DNA of 64,000 nucleotides from Perognathus longimembris pacificus (GCF_023159225.1 NC_063181.1:23028073-23092072), one strand, 5' to 3'. Shown: positions 13,403-26,037, numbered from the stretch's first letter. The notes: generated by a model not told the origin, from the sequence alone. A program made the numbers and translations.

Positions 13403-13866
13403 AAGAACATTTTGAATGAACTAACATTAAAATTTCTGATGATATAAACCATCAACGAGAGTAAGAGTCAGAAATGCCACCAGATCTTCCATGACAATAT
13501 GGTGATTGTACTGTAAATGTGATACAACTGGAAGGAAGGGATGCATTGGACAGTGTATAGGAGGAAGGAAGATGGATTTCGTTTTGGACAGATTGACAGT
13601 TTACATATAGAAGGCAAGAATAATTTGACTACATAATAACTACATTGGATACCTTAAAAAAATGGTGTGCATGGATTTGAAAACATCTTCTTTTTTCCTC
13701 CAATGTGGATATGTTATCTAGATTAATTTTCAGAAATCATGCTTTAGATCAATTCTTAAAAAATCAGATTCATTTATTTGAACATACTCTAGTGTAGGGA
13801 ATTTAAATTAGTTGAAACATTTATACCATTATAGTTGTGCTATAATTCTCATTTTAAATTTAATGG

Positions 13867-14166
13867 CTCCCCAAAAGCATTGATGGCTCATACCTCTAAT
13901 CCTGGATTCAGAAGTAAGACATCTAAGAATCATGATTTGAGCCTACCATGAGAAGAAAAGTATCTCTAACTAACCAGCAAAAAGTTTGACATGGAGGTAT
14001 ATAGATCAAGCAGTAGTGCACATGGAGGTATAGATCAAGCAGAAGAGCACTAGGCCTTGATTGGAAAAAGTTGAGAATGCTAGGCCCTGAGTTCAACCCC
14101 CAATACAGGCGTGTATGTGCACGCGCGCACGCACACACACACAAATACCAATAATAATAATAATAA
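13867..14166 (+). mobile_element. 7SL/ID chimeric SINE with internal duplication
   Basis: A diverged B1-like left part joins an ID-like right part ending TAGGCCCTGAGTTCAACCCC. A segment of about 30 bp (ACATGGAGGTAT..AGATCAAGCAG) occurs twice in tandem at 13989 and 14019. The tail has become CA/CG-rich and then (AAT)n. Confidence 0.75.
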
Positions 14167-15310
14167 CTCATCTGCCAACTCCCAGATTAAGGACTAATTT
14201 TCTTTTGAGAAAAAGGAGCAAGAAATGATGAAGTCTTGGTTATTTTGACGTAATTGCATGATGTTCTGGTTTGATACTGCCTCTCATTCTAAAAGCATTT
14301 AACTATATTTGAAGACCATGAGGGTACAGAAACGAAATCTTTATCAGTCATTACAGTATTTTTAATGGTTTATAAAAGAGGTTCAAATTCACTGTAGGCT
14401 AGGGAGTTTAAGTGGAGACAAAAAGTTATCTTTTGAGAGCTGTCATTTCTTTTAGGTTGACACTATTAATAATGTGGTGTAATGCTATTTTGGAAGTTTG
14501 GTTCTTGTCTTTTGTTCTTACTCTTTTCTATATTCTAAATGAAAGGGGAAGAAAATACTTGAGGGAGGATACTATACTAAATTCACTATCTCCTTTTGCC
14601 ACAGGCTGTAATTCTTTGAAGAAATGCCCTTTCGAAGCTCTATATTTTTTCCTCCCAGCTTTATTATATCTCTTTAACCAACAACATTTTCAAGGTTTTT
14701 CACAAAGAATTTTTTTCAATTAAGAAGAAAACTAGATCATGATGTGACCATTTCACTGGGAGTGTAACTTCCCTTTCTGACAGCTCCATTAGATCTGTCC
14801 AGTTCTAAATCTTCATAGTTCTGACTTGCCTTGAAATCAGAAAATGTTTTCATAATGCTGGTCTTTGTGAACCACAAGCATGAATGGAGGCCTGGCAGGC
14901 ATTGTAGCCCTTTGATGAACTTACCTGTTTTAATTCAGACTCAGGGTGGAACACTTACTGCTAAGTCTGATGATTCAGCTTTGGTTGTTAATCTTATGTG
15001 GTACATTTTAAATTTAGAGAATGTTTCTGCGGTCATTTTTTTCCATCTGTATGTTCATAGTAATGTGCTATGTACAAGTTGGGCTTTACAAAACCCCTTG
15101 TTAGAAAGATAATCATTATTCCTTTTTGTAATACTATCTCTCTTGCTGGAATAATCATATCATTGCATTTGTCATTTGATTTTGGTGAATATTTTTAAAG
15201 TTAAATGATACAGTTTTAGATGTGCTACCTCTAATTGCATTGACATTCAAAAGGCACATTACTAAATATGTTAATACAATTTGTACTTTAAGCCTGTTCT
15301 AATACTATAT

Positions 15311-15312
15311 AA

Positions 15313-15360
<48 letters not shown>

Positions 15361-15576
15361 ATCCCCTGCGCCTTAAAATCAGGGCCTGATCACTATCCCT
15401 GAGCATTTTTGCTCAAGACTAGTGCTCTACCACTTGAGCCACACACAGAACCACTTCCAGTTTTCTGGTGGTGAATTGGAGATAAGAATCTCAAAGGTGG
15501 CTCTGAACCATGATCCTCAGATTTCAGTCTCCTGAGTAGCTAGGATTACATGCATAAGCCACCGGTGCCCAGCCAT
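15311..15576 (-). mobile_element. 7SL/ID chimeric SINE with (CA)n tail and target duplication
   Basis: On the minus strand it runs from a B1-like left part through an ID-like right part into a (CA)n tail, seen on + as (GT)21 at 15315-15356. The 11-bp direct repeat TAATACTATAT at 15300-15310 and 15577-15587 encloses both SINE and microsatellite. The microsatellite is therefore the evolved tail of the insertion. Confidence 0.9.
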
Positions 15577-16565
15577 TAATACTATATTTTTACAGTATGC
15601 ATATATTAAAACTTTTTACTTACTCAAAATATTAACTAACAGAAAATGAGATAACATAAAGGAAATACTTTTTAATTGGTATATGAAATCATTGGATATT
15701 TTTGATGGCCTCACAAAAGTATAAACCTAACAACATTTGTTTAAAGTAAGAAACTGAGGAGTTACTTTTTTTAATTTTTTATTGTTATTATAAAGGTGAT
15801 ATATAGAGGGATTCTAGTTATATAAGTCAGGTAATGAGTACATTACTTATAAACCAAAAGACCATTAACTTTTAATAATGTTGCTTAAATATTTGCAGGT
15901 AAACTGTGATGATCATCAAAGACAAGCCTGTGGGATTGTGCCTTGTCATATTGTTTAATTTCATAACTCTAATAATCACTTAAAATGTTAGAGAAAGCAT
16001 CTCATATTTATTTTACCAACCTGTCAGTGAGCTTGTAAAATAGCCTTCACACTCCAGGAAGAAACTATGTGGACAGGAAGAAAAGATAACTAGGACTTTA
16101 TTTTTTCAGAAGCTTTTGTTGTTGCAAACTGACCTATTTTCATTTCTTACAATGAGAAAGAGATATACTGTCCTCAGAAAATTTGAAAAGAAGATGAAAC
16201 AAAAAACAATTGGTGTTTTGGTATTTGTTTGTTTGTTTTTTTTTTATAAAACTTGAAAGTAGTTTCCAGATTCTTTTTTTCATCTGCATAGCCCAATTTG
16301 AAACACACTGCGTAGCTTTTCTACAACAGAAGAATGCTTCTGTAGTCACTGCTGGTTGTGATCTAAATATCATTCTCTCCTGGGTAGCACTTTCACCCCC
16401 AACTCAAAATAAAGTAAGCGTATTTCTTCAATTTGAAATTGAATTTCAATAGTACTGGCTCAAAACTAGTATTTCCTCTTTATTTCCTTCTTGATACCAT
16501 GCTTGAAACAGAAATAATTAGTCTTGTATAAATTTGCAGTGAAAGCAATGTTTTCCCTGTCAGCA

Positions 16566-16675
16566 TTCTTCATTTCCCTTAACATTTTCCCATTTGTGAA
16601 ACAGGTAAAGGTGACAGAAATATTAAATAAAATAATGTATGTTGAGTGTGAAGCATAAGTTTTAATGTTTATAAA
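16566..16675 (+). mobile_element. MIR 3' half
   Basis: CCCATTTGTGAAACAGGTAA followed by AAATAAAATAATGTATGTTG matches the conserved order of the MIR 3' half. It is an ancient mammalian SINE relic. Confidence 0.5.
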
Positions 16676-17569
16676 TTTCTTTTGTATATTGTCCTTTCTT
16701 CTCTAACTTTTTGCACTGCAGATCTATACAGTCCCATTGAGCCTAGTTTTTGTTGTACTTTTGTGGAATTATTGAATAATTAATTCATTTATAATGAGTA
16801 AAACCAAGATAAAAAATTGAGAAGAAATGTCTCTATTTTTCACTTTTTAGTAAACAGAGTTGTCTCAAGCACACAGTATTTTTGAATAGCAAGGGTTAAA
16901 GGGATTGTTATGTACTGAACATGGATGTGTGGGAATGCTTTAAAAAAATCGATTCTAGCTAATGGAGAGAATGTTTTTAAAGTGAACCATTGCTATTCCT
17001 TCAGTGAACCACATATAGTAGGAAAAAAAATTGAAGTAAACACTGAAGGAAGGACAAGCTCTTCCTTATAGAATTAATGAGAATTGCAGTGATCTTCCAT
17101 GGGGAATTAGAATTGAAGAACCTGTTCCGTGAGCGTTATTCTCTAATGTCTAGAACCAGATAAGTAGCCTCTAATTTTAAATGTGCGATTATCCAAACAA
17201 GATGAATGTGCAGGATAAGGCTGGATAAGAATGTCTATCTTAATGTTAATATTTTTATTCTCCTGTGTAAAAGACACATAGTTGGCACAAGCCACATTTC
17301 TGTAAGATCCCTGAAGACTACAGCTAACTCAAGAGACATGTAGCCAGCATTGTCTCACATCAGCTATGGAGATATGGCCCAAGGGAGACAAACCACAGAA
17401 TTAGCCCTTTGCTATTGTCCTTGGGAATGTTTTTATATTGTCTTTTTAATCTTGACTAGATTTGCATCTTATAAAGTGCAAATTGATAAAACATGACAAC
17501 ATTTGAGACTTTTACCAACCAGAGCTTTAAAATATGTATTACATTTGGGTAAAGCATTGTGGGGAAAAA

Positions 17570-17815
17570 AATTTTGTAGTCATTTCTTTGTTTTTCACCT
17601 TTTTTTTCTTTATTGTCAGACGAGATTGGGCGCATTCAGGGTGGCATGGCCATAGACTTTTCTTTTTCCAAGTCCTTCCATTCGTTCCTTCTGATAGAGG
17701 CATAGAATTCCATTGTGTATATTCCATTGTGCATCACATTTTCCTGATCCACTCGTCTACTGAGGGGCATCTTGGTTGGTTCCATGTTTTAGCAATGACA
17801 AGTTATACTGAGAAA
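17570..17815 (-). mobile_element. L1 ORF2-end fragment joined to 5S rRNA sequence
   Basis: Read on the minus strand, 17815-17658 is L1 ORF2 3' sequence (GGAACCAACCAAGATGCCCC, then TCTATGCCTCTATCAGAA, then ATGGAAGGACTTGGAAAAAG). It joins 42 nt of 5S rRNA at 17657-17616. About 15 nt of A-rich sequence follows, then sequence resembling the L1 3' UTR (AAGAAATGACTACAAAA). Not a functional gene. Confidence 0.7.
17616..17657 (-). pseudogene. 5S rRNA 5'-end fragment (nt 1-42)
   Basis: The minus strand reads GTCTATGGCCATGCCACCCT and continues to CTCGTCTGA. This corresponds to the first 42 nt of mammalian 5S rRNA as I recall it, with four mismatches. Three of these are CpG-decay changes, so the piece is old. 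The rest of 5S, including most of the internal promoter, is absent. Confidence 0.85.
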
Positions 17816-19214
17816 ATTTTAAACTAGGAAAACACTCTCAGAAATGATAATCTATCCTTGTAGTATTAAAGATAGAAGGAACTCAAACTAGAAAGTGGCA
17901 CATGTTAGAGATGGAGCATTGTTTTAAAGTTGGAATCTAAATACATGGTTTTGTGTTTGAAGTAAAGGAAAACAAAACCAAATAGAAGAAACATCACTTC
18001 TGTCATACATGCCTCCCAATTTATAGATTAGTAAGATTCTAATATGATTCTGAGCCAAGGTATTTTAAAATGTCTTATATTTTAAAATGCCGAGATGTTT
18101 AGGTTCTTAAAAAATTGCAGTTACTTTCAGGACAGCAGCTTCTTCTTAGAAAACAAATTGTTTATTTTTTTTTGCAGCAAAAACACAGTCATCATTTAAT
18201 GTGGGTGTAAACAATATTTAGATATAACTTATTTTCCAAATTATGAAGATAATATCCATGCTTACTGGGGACATCTCTATGTGGTGTATCGTTTTGGCAT
18301 GTATTTTGCATATATTCAAGTAGTGTAATTTTTCTAAAATATTTGGTTAAAGCAAACAGTAAAGACTGTGTATACATAAAAGTATAACGAATTCAAGGAA
18401 ATGATTTTTTTGACAAATAAATTCTAATACAAATTTCACCTCAGTTTTAAGAATCATTGTGATTTTAGCAGAAGGGCATATTTATTGTAAACCTTAAGCA
18501 GTCTTTCTGAAACCTGAAAAAGATTTGTGAAAACAGCCTGCAATAAAAATCACACATGCTTCATAAAACACTACGTGATAGATATCACTTGCACCATTAA
18601 GAACTAAACGACAAAGGATGTAATTTCAGCTCTGGCATGCAATATTAATCGAAAGCCTTTAAAACATCTTGCTGATGGGAACTATGACAACGTGACATTG
18701 AAGAATTATAAGCTAAAGACATCTATCTTAATCAGATTTTCGAAGTAAATGCCATAAAGCACAAAGTTGTTTCATTCATCTTTACATTTTTAAATGTTTG
18801 GGCGCGTGCATTTTTTTCTGTGTTTCTTTAAAAGTAGAGAATTCTAGTTCAATGCAGTTTAGTGTATGAATTCAATATACGGAGTTGAAGCAATTTCAAC
18901 CAATGTACTTTGCATGTGCAAGCAGTTTTTCTGTATTTCTATCATCTGTGCTAAAGATACATCATCTTAAGTAAACACCCTAAGAAATGTTGAGGTATTT
19001 TTTGAAATATAAATGTGTATATATTTGCTCTTTACAGATTTAGAAATAAAGAAGAAATATTCATAGAGTTCTCTCTGTAGAGGCAAATTATTTTATGGGC
19101 ATATTAAATATATGCCAAAAAATTATGGAAAATAAACTTTCATTACTTTATTTAAGTGATGTCAAAAGCCTGGAAATTAAGAGTTGATGTTAAAATGGCA
19201 CTTGACAACTTATG

Positions 19215-19370
19215 CATACACTTTAATATATATGATCTCTCTTAAATCCTTTCCAAGATTCTCTAAGAGTGATTATTACCTCCATTTTACAGATGGAAAA
19301 CTGAACATTTTAAAATAGGGAATTGATTTATAGAGTTACCAAGTCAGGACAGGGAATGTGAATTCAGGAA
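19215..19370 (-). mobile_element. MIR relic, minus strand
   Basis: ATTACCTCCATTTTACAGATGG, then a decayed gap, then GTTACCAAGTCAGGACAGG is the reverse complement of the MIR core and its flank. Confidence 0.55.
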
Positions 19371-19374
19371 TGAA

Positions 19375-19600
19375 CTTTTTTGTCTCCACAAATCCCTGTG
19401 TTGAATCTCTAATCCCCTGTAGGACTGTATTTGTAGATGGGACCACTAAGGAAGTAAATAAGATTAAGTGAGTTTGTAAGAGTATAGAGCTCTGACATTA
19501 TTGGATTCATGTCCTTGTAAGAGTCAGGAGAAACAGATTTCCTCCTTCGTCATATGAGAACACAGCAAGAAGGCAGCCACCTGCAAGAACTGTCACTGGA
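19375..19600 (+). mobile_element. MaLR/MLT1-like LTR relic
   Basis: The order TGTCTCCACAAATCCCTGTG, GTAGATGGGACCACTAAGG, TTCATGTCCTTGTAAGAG, ATGAGAACACAGCAAGAAGG matches a familiar ancient LTR of the ERVL-MaLR group. It is a degraded, non-coding relic and the subfamily is not resolved. Confidence 0.5.
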
Positions 19601-20194
19601 AAATAACATTGCCAGATGTTGAAAAAAAAATATATATATCCAGATGTTGAAATGTATACACATACACATATATATGTATGTACCTAAACCAGGTACACTA
19701 TAGTATTTCATAGTGGAAGCCTGAGGGGCAGACTAGTCCCCTAATATTCTATACTGTTCTCTATTGTAAATCTAGTGCTCATTTATATTTTTATGGAAAA
19801 AATCTAAGAAATAGTCCCTAAAGTATTTGCAGACTCATGAAGATCAGAAGATCTTTGAAAGCATGTCTTAGTCTTCTTTTGGAAGCTTGAGGCTCACAGA
19901 AAAAGTTTCTAGTGGCATTGAGCATCCCAAACTCAGAGCTATGCTTCCAGATCAACAAATGACATATACTACTGTTTTAAATGCAGCGCAAAGCCTTGGA
20001 AAATGCAGACCATTTATTTCCCAGACAATCATAGGCCCTTATGTTCCTAGAGTTCCTGCAGTTTATGAATCCATAAGGTACACAAGTTCTTATTCTGCTG
20101 TTGGTCTTCATGATACCTTCTCATATCTGTGTTGTTTTTACTGTACTGTGTTACATTCTGTAGGCTTCTGTTATTAAACTCATTAAAGTGGAAA

Positions 20195-20390
20195 GAAAAA
20201 TCTATATTAGGAGGAGGGTTTTACCATTATATCCACCTCCTAATAGCTCATCAGGCTATGAATTCATCAATGAATCAACCCATTGATGAAGTTAGCACCC
20301 TTAAGCGCCAGTTACCTTTCCATACGGCTACCAGTTGTCATAAGTTCAACACATGAACTGTTTGGGGAAAACACATTATATTCAAACTGT
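20195..20390 (-). mobile_element. MaLR-like LTR relic, minus strand
   Basis: CATCAATGAATCAACCCATTG, GAAGTTAGCACCCTTAAG and TTCAACACATGAACTG match the antisense order of an old rodent/mammal MaLR-type LTR. Degraded, no coding content. Confidence 0.4.
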
Positions 20391-21933
20391 AGAAAAAAAT
20401 TTAAATGTGTTACAAAATAGTTTTTCATCATAGATACTTGAAGACACTGGCGTTTATTTTTAAAGTAAAGATTATTTTAAATATTTATAACAAGATCATG
20501 TAGGGTATTCATGAAATCAATTCATACGTGGAGTTTTATAATAATTAATGCTTTCATGTGTGTTTCCTAAATGTCATATGAGGGGGTTGTTATTTTTAAC
20601 AAGCATTTGTGTTTTCCGTGTTTTATTATATATTGCATTTTTAAGGAGATAAGAGAAAAAAATATTTATAGTAAATATTTTAATGAAATTTGATTAAATC
20701 TCAATTGGGAACACAATGTTTTAGAATAATTTACTTTCTTCAAGTATATGTCCACACACATAAGAAAATAATATCATTTACTGAGACTAGGATCACTTCA
20801 TAAGTAGTACACCCATATAAATTTTTTCCAAATTTTTTAAATAAAGTACTTGGATAACTGTTGGAGATGCAGTAAATGTTGTTGTCAGAAAGGCTTGTAC
20901 TAAAACCATTTTCAAGAATGTGATAATCTATCCAGAAATCTCTTTTTGAAGGTCAAAGCTAAGGTTCTGAAGGCTTAAGAATGAGTATGTGAAATACACT
21001 TCTACTGAAAGCTATGCTGAATACATAATTCTTACTGGGAAGGCTTGCTTGGGTCTTTAAATTCAGGATAAGAGAAAATTTTAAATCCAAAATACTTCAG
21101 AATTCAGTATATTATCCTTGACTGGCCATTCCCCATTGTTCTTATGCAGGAAAAAATGAGAGGCTCACAAGATATTTATAAGCAGTTATGTTTAGTTATT
21201 TAGTTTTAACTATCCCTATGGTTTCTGTTTCCTTATCTAGTATTATTTTTTTCTGTAGCAGACGGTTTTCTTTATAATGAAGGATGTTGATCTGAAGAGC
21301 ATTGCAAATCTTGTATTGTTTGGAATATTTAATTTGCTTTTCTTCTCAAGAAAAAACCACATGTCACAGAATGATACAGCTTTTAGTTGCCTTCCAGTCT
21401 GCCCTTACCCATATTACAAGTGTGTTTTATTTATGTCATATCATATACCCACTTATAGTCAATAAAATTTAATTGCACTAAAATCAAATGCTCATTAGGT
21501 AATAAGGAGAGGGAAAAGTGTTTATTGATTATATGTCAACAATTGTCTGCTCTCAAGATTGGGACAGCTTCTTTTTATTTTTTTCTTAATCTCTCAGGTA
21601 AAATATTTCCAAATAGGTAGATTATCCTGAAACATACACTGAGACATTTTAAAGGCATTTTAGCCAGTTTTCTAGGCATGTAGAGTAGATATGGTGTAAG
21701 TACAGCTCTGCTAGGAACAATTATACAAAACCATGAATTCTATAGAGGACACTATGTCTTTGGAGTCACTGGTGTTAATTATATGGTGAGATGAACTACT
21801 TTAACCAGCACAACTGCCAGTTACACTTGTTTCTGACCACTGAAATGTCAGGGTGCTTGACATTTAGACTAACTGCCCACTTGTAGCAACAACCATGAGA
21901 GCCAAAATAATATTGGCATTTAAAACAAGTTAC

Positions 21934-22049
21934 TCTTTTCTTTTCTTTTTTTTTTTTTTTGTCCAAGACGAGGACTCACACTCAGTATCTGATGCTTCAC
22001 CCTCATTGACAGGTGACCTACCTACCACCCAAGCCACACCTCCAATGCC
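21934..22049 (-). mobile_element. tRNA/ID-like SINE with target duplication
   Basis: On the minus strand a tRNA-like body (GGCTTGGGTGGTAGGTAGG) ends in a poly-A tail, seen on + as the T tract at 21934-21960. A direct repeat ACAAGTTAC flanks it at 21925-21933 and 22050-22058. Confidence 0.75.
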
Positions 22050-22144
22050 ACAAGTTACCCTTTAAATAAAGGACATCCCAAAATCTTCCTACCTGATAAT
22101 AAACAACAATCAAATGAAATGAGGAAGAGATAAAATTGTGCATG

Positions 22145-22180
22145 TGTGTGAGAAAGAGAGAGCGAGATAGCGAGAGAGCA
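22145..22180 (+). repeat. (GA)-rich simple repeat
   Basis: Imperfect GAGAGA/GAGCGAGA run, read directly. Confidence 0.8.
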
Positions 22181-22810
22181 TGTTCTATATTTTTCTGTAT
22201 TATTTGACAACCATAAGCATGCTATTAAGAACTTTGGGAGGAAAAACAAAAAAGAACTTAGAAGAAGGCTGTTTAAAGTAGCTCTAAAAGTTCTGTTCTA
22301 GCCTTCTGGAACTCGTATAGGTACATTTGAGTTTCTTTGTTCTCCTTTTATGTTTGAACTACTCATTCACATGCAAGTACTTTATCTTTTTGCTGCTGAG
22401 TGATTTTCCTAAATCTGTTTTCCATTTCATTGGTACTCTCTTTAGTTGTTTTTAATAGACCTTTTAAACCATGCCATGAGATTTTAAATTTCAATGGCTA
22501 CCTTTCTTCTATTTATAGACATTCCAGTTTTTTAAGAGCTGCCTCAACTTTTTTCATGGCATATAGTTCCTGGGCTTAAATTGTACTTTGAAGTCCTTCA
22601 ACAGTTTATCTAGTGGTTTTACTATCTAAAATTTTCAAGAGGTAACAATCTAATGTTTGTTCTGTCAGTAAGCATTAGCTCAAAGTAGGTGGCTTTCTTT
22701 TAAGTTTTGTAATTTTCAATTTTTTTAAATGAAATCTGATTGAAAGCAGAATTCTTATCTACAGAAATCCTTCTTGACTTGGATTGTGAGTATATTCCTT
22801 TAAAAAGTGC

Positions 22811-22898
22811 AAACAGTACAAGAAATGTATCCAATGCCTAACGTATGAAACTGTAACCTCTCTGTACATCAGTTTGATAATAAAAATTTGAAGAAAAA
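22811..22898 (+). mobile_element. Very short young L1 tail (88 nt)
   Basis: This is only the last part of the L1 3' UTR: AAACAGTACAAGAAATG to AATAAAAATTTGAAG and A11. A 9-bp direct repeat AAAAAGTGC lies at 22802-22810 and 22899-22907. It is a true insertion, severely 5'-truncated. Confidence 0.88.
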
Positions 22899-25030
22899 AA
22901 AAAGTGCTGCATTGGCTTCTTCTGAGTACCCAGTGTATAGCACAGCTGACCCAGGATAACAATATGAATTTCATGGCCTGAGGAGTCAGCACCATGTTGA
23001 TTCCTATGAACAATGCCAAGGAAGCTCAAGCCAGTGTTTGAATTTTCACAAATTATTTTTCTTTCCCTAAGATTCAGGTAACACTGCAAAATTTCTTATT
23101 GTTCCCTTTGCAATGATTTTTTAAGGTCTACCCTATGAGAGAATAGTACTGGAAGGGTCTAAGCATTACCTTGGGGTCCCAGGTACAATTAAGGCATTGT
23201 TCTTGTTGTCTCTTAGTACCTACAAAAGGCTACTTAGCCTGGCAAACCTCCTTAGGGTAACCACAGTGGCAGCTCATAGCCTCTTGACATTTTTTTCTAG
23301 CCCCTCTGTCTTTAGCTCCTACTTTCCTCCCAGTCCAGTGATACTTACCTAAAGTATAACCTTGATTAGAAGGTTAACATTAATCTTACCCAGCATTCTG
23401 GGTGTTTTATTGGAAGGGATATGGCTGGCAATATTGGCTGCTACATTGTCTGAAATAGAAAATAAAAAAGAATGCAAAGATGTTTACTTTATTTCTTCTA
23501 ACTTTCTTATTATTAAAGAATGACCCTAAGTTAACTAAAACAAATTCTCTGTAGGCAAGCAAGTATAGCCAACTAGCAAATCTGTACACTAAGAAACACC
23601 TTTTAAAAACATAATTTTTGTTTGATTTGTGGGCAACTGATGGTGACTTATGGCAGTGAAATTTTTTAAGTGCTTTATTTTAATGAAGGATTTTCAGTAC
23701 TTTTTAAATGGACCACTCACATTCAAGCACTTAGCTTATATGAGAATCCTAGATAAAATAATAAATCAGAGGAACAGGTTTATGGGAAAATGACTTTCTG
23801 AATGAGGTGATCTCTTCCCCTGCTAATTTCCATTGTACTATTTCATATGGTCGTCTTATTAATGTAAAATTTCAGGGACGGTTGGAAAGTTGAGGAACAG
23901 ACACCATCTTTTCTACTTTAATAAGAGATCTATTAGGTTTGTCATAAGGCTGCAAACATGTATTCCTCAATTCAAATTTTCTCCATTTACAAGAAAAATT
24001 CTTCCTACCTACTGTTGTTTTTTCCTTCATAGGGAGATGACTAATCTACTTTGTGATATTTTCATAGCAAAGGAGACATTTATTTTTAACTTACTGCTTC
24101 CACTGTCATGAAAATCAATTCTCCATGTCCCCATCTCTGAACTATCTTTACATCTTCAATGGTCAAACCTTTACGGAGTGTCCAGATCCAAACCATTACT
24201 CTTGTTCTTCCTATACTTGGGAGATCCACTTAAAACTCTGAAGACTGTACTTACAACTAATATGGCAATACAATATAGAAAAACAAAAAAAAAAGAGATT
24301 TACATGTGAGTGATCTGCTAAAAATTAAAGAAAAGAAATTACTTTTGAAAAAGATGATTTTGCTTAAGATAGTTTGGAGGAAGTACATAGACCTGTCAGA
24401 AATAAGAATACATATATTTAGAAACCAGAAACAAAGGCTTTATTTCTACCTTAAATGCTAACCCCTACTACAAGGATTTTGCACCTTTTAAATGGTCTGT
24501 GAATCACATTATGAACTCTTACAGGACCAAGATCAGAGCTTCTGTTCATTTAATTAATTTTTTAGCATCTAACAGCAAGAAAGCCCCATACAAATGAATA
24601 CCTGAGTGCTCTGTCTAACCGTGCTGCTGCTCAGGGATCTCTGGCACTTCTGTCAATTAGGAAGGCTTCTGTTCACCCTCTCCCACTCTTTCTCTCCTCT
24701 TCACCTGTCTCTGCCTCTTTCTCGCCATCTTCCTTTCTACTTGGTCCATTTGTCTTTTCTTAACCCACTTTTCTCAAACTATACTTATCAATTACCCTGA
24801 GAGCAGCACAGGTTTCAGCCCTGATGTTCTCTCTCCCTTTCAAATTAGGGTATTTTTCCCTGGGGACCTCTGCAGCCCTTTTAGGGAAGGACAGGGACTG
24901 GCTGGGGGAGAAAGTGGGTGGGAGGGAGGAAGCAATAGCAGGGGCAACGCCTATCCAGCTGTGCACACCTGCTCACAGCAAGTGCCAGCTCCCTCTCCTC
25001 CTCTCCTCTCATCTCACACTCACCTTCCCC

Positions 25031-25061
25031 CTGCTTCACACAAACACAGCACACACACACA

Positions 25062-25098
<37 letters not shown>

Positions 25099-25100
25099 GC
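25031..25100 (+). repeat. (CA)n microsatellite
   Basis: Interrupted CA repeat ending ACACGCGC. It creates long spurious open frames on both strands. Confidence 0.93.
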
Positions 25101-25293
25101 TGACATACTCACACAAAGATATTTTATGTCCCAGCAGGTGTTATTTTCTCTCCTGGCTTTCTTGTTTGAAAGTCCATTTCCACTCTGCTCTCCAAGGACC
25201 ACAGTCTAAGTCTGAAAACCGCATAGGCGCTAGAACTGAATTGCACACAGCAATCTGGGAACTGCCAATTGTGGCTTTTCATTTAAAAAAAAT

Positions 25294-25409
25294 CAGTTGT
25301 ATGTGGTGGTGTACCCCTCAAGTCCCAGTTTCTCTCAAGGCCAAAAGAAGAGAATTGTTTGAGCCCACAATTTTGAAACCAGTTTGGGCAACATAGCAAA
25401 ACATTGTTT
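25294..25409 (+). mobile_element. 7SL-derived (B1/Alu-like) monomer
   Basis: GTATGTGGTGGTGTACCCC, TTGTTTGAGCCCACAATTTT, CAGTTTGGGCAACATAGCAA: the standard 7SL Alu-domain order without an ID part. Old and diverged. Confidence 0.75.
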
Positions 25410-25574
25410 GATAAAAGAATTCAAATCAGCAGATCTACCCAGGTATTTTTAAATAATTGGAGTTCTTCTTCTCTTCCTTTTCATGATTTGTGCTCATATT
25501 AGTGGGGGGGAAAAGTCACTCAGAATAATATGAAATTCCTTCTTATGTAGGTATTGACATAACATTAACTTACT

Positions 25575-25650
25575 TCAGCAGTCCCAAGATTTGAACTCAG
25601 CGTCATAGTTGCTAAGCATTCTACCACTTGAGCCGTTCTTCCGGCTATTA
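25575..25650 (-). mobile_element. ID-like SINE fragment, minus strand
   Basis: AGATTTGAACTCAGCGTC, then TAAGCATTCTACCACTTGAG is the reverse complement of the ID-like body. Confidence 0.65.
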
Positions 25651-26037
25651 TTTGTTTGTGTGATATTTCTATTTTGTGAATTTCTTACCTGTTAAAACAA
25701 AATTTGTTTAGATAATGTTGGTTGTGTGTTCTTATTCCTGTGATAATAATATTTCTTAGTTGTTGGCAAGGCTCTTCTATTAATGTTTTTCTTCATACTA
25801 CTTCACCACAAATGGACAGAACCATTTCTTCCTTAATTTTAATAACAGTTACCTTTTATTACTTATGTTATGCCAGGTGCTGTGTGTTTTAGATCCTTTA
25901 AATATGCACTATACAATTTGTGATGCGCAGAGCAATTTATTAAAAAAATAGAGAACATTTTGAAAAACCAAGGTTCATTTTCAAATAATTAATTTCCTTT
26001 TAACAGTTGTATAAATAAAATGTTTAAGAATATTTCT

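Noticed and set aside
17616..17657. Possible functional 5S rRNA gene
   Set aside because: Only the first 42 nt are present, with four changes, and most of the internal promoter is missing.
19887..20177. Open frame of 96 codons between two MaLR-like pieces
   Set aside because: No recognisable domain, no splice or start context, and it lies between degraded LTR relics. Most likely chance.
24600..25030. Possible promoter in a GC-richer, pyrimidine-rich stretch
   Set aside because: There is no CpG cluster and no first-exon candidate. The higher complexity is mostly C/T-rich simple sequence.
24824..25396. Open frame of 190 codons on +, with overlapping frames on both strands
   Set aside because: It is held open by the (CA)n microsatellite and runs into a 7SL-like SINE. 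The composition is simple His/Thr repeat and it resembles no protein.
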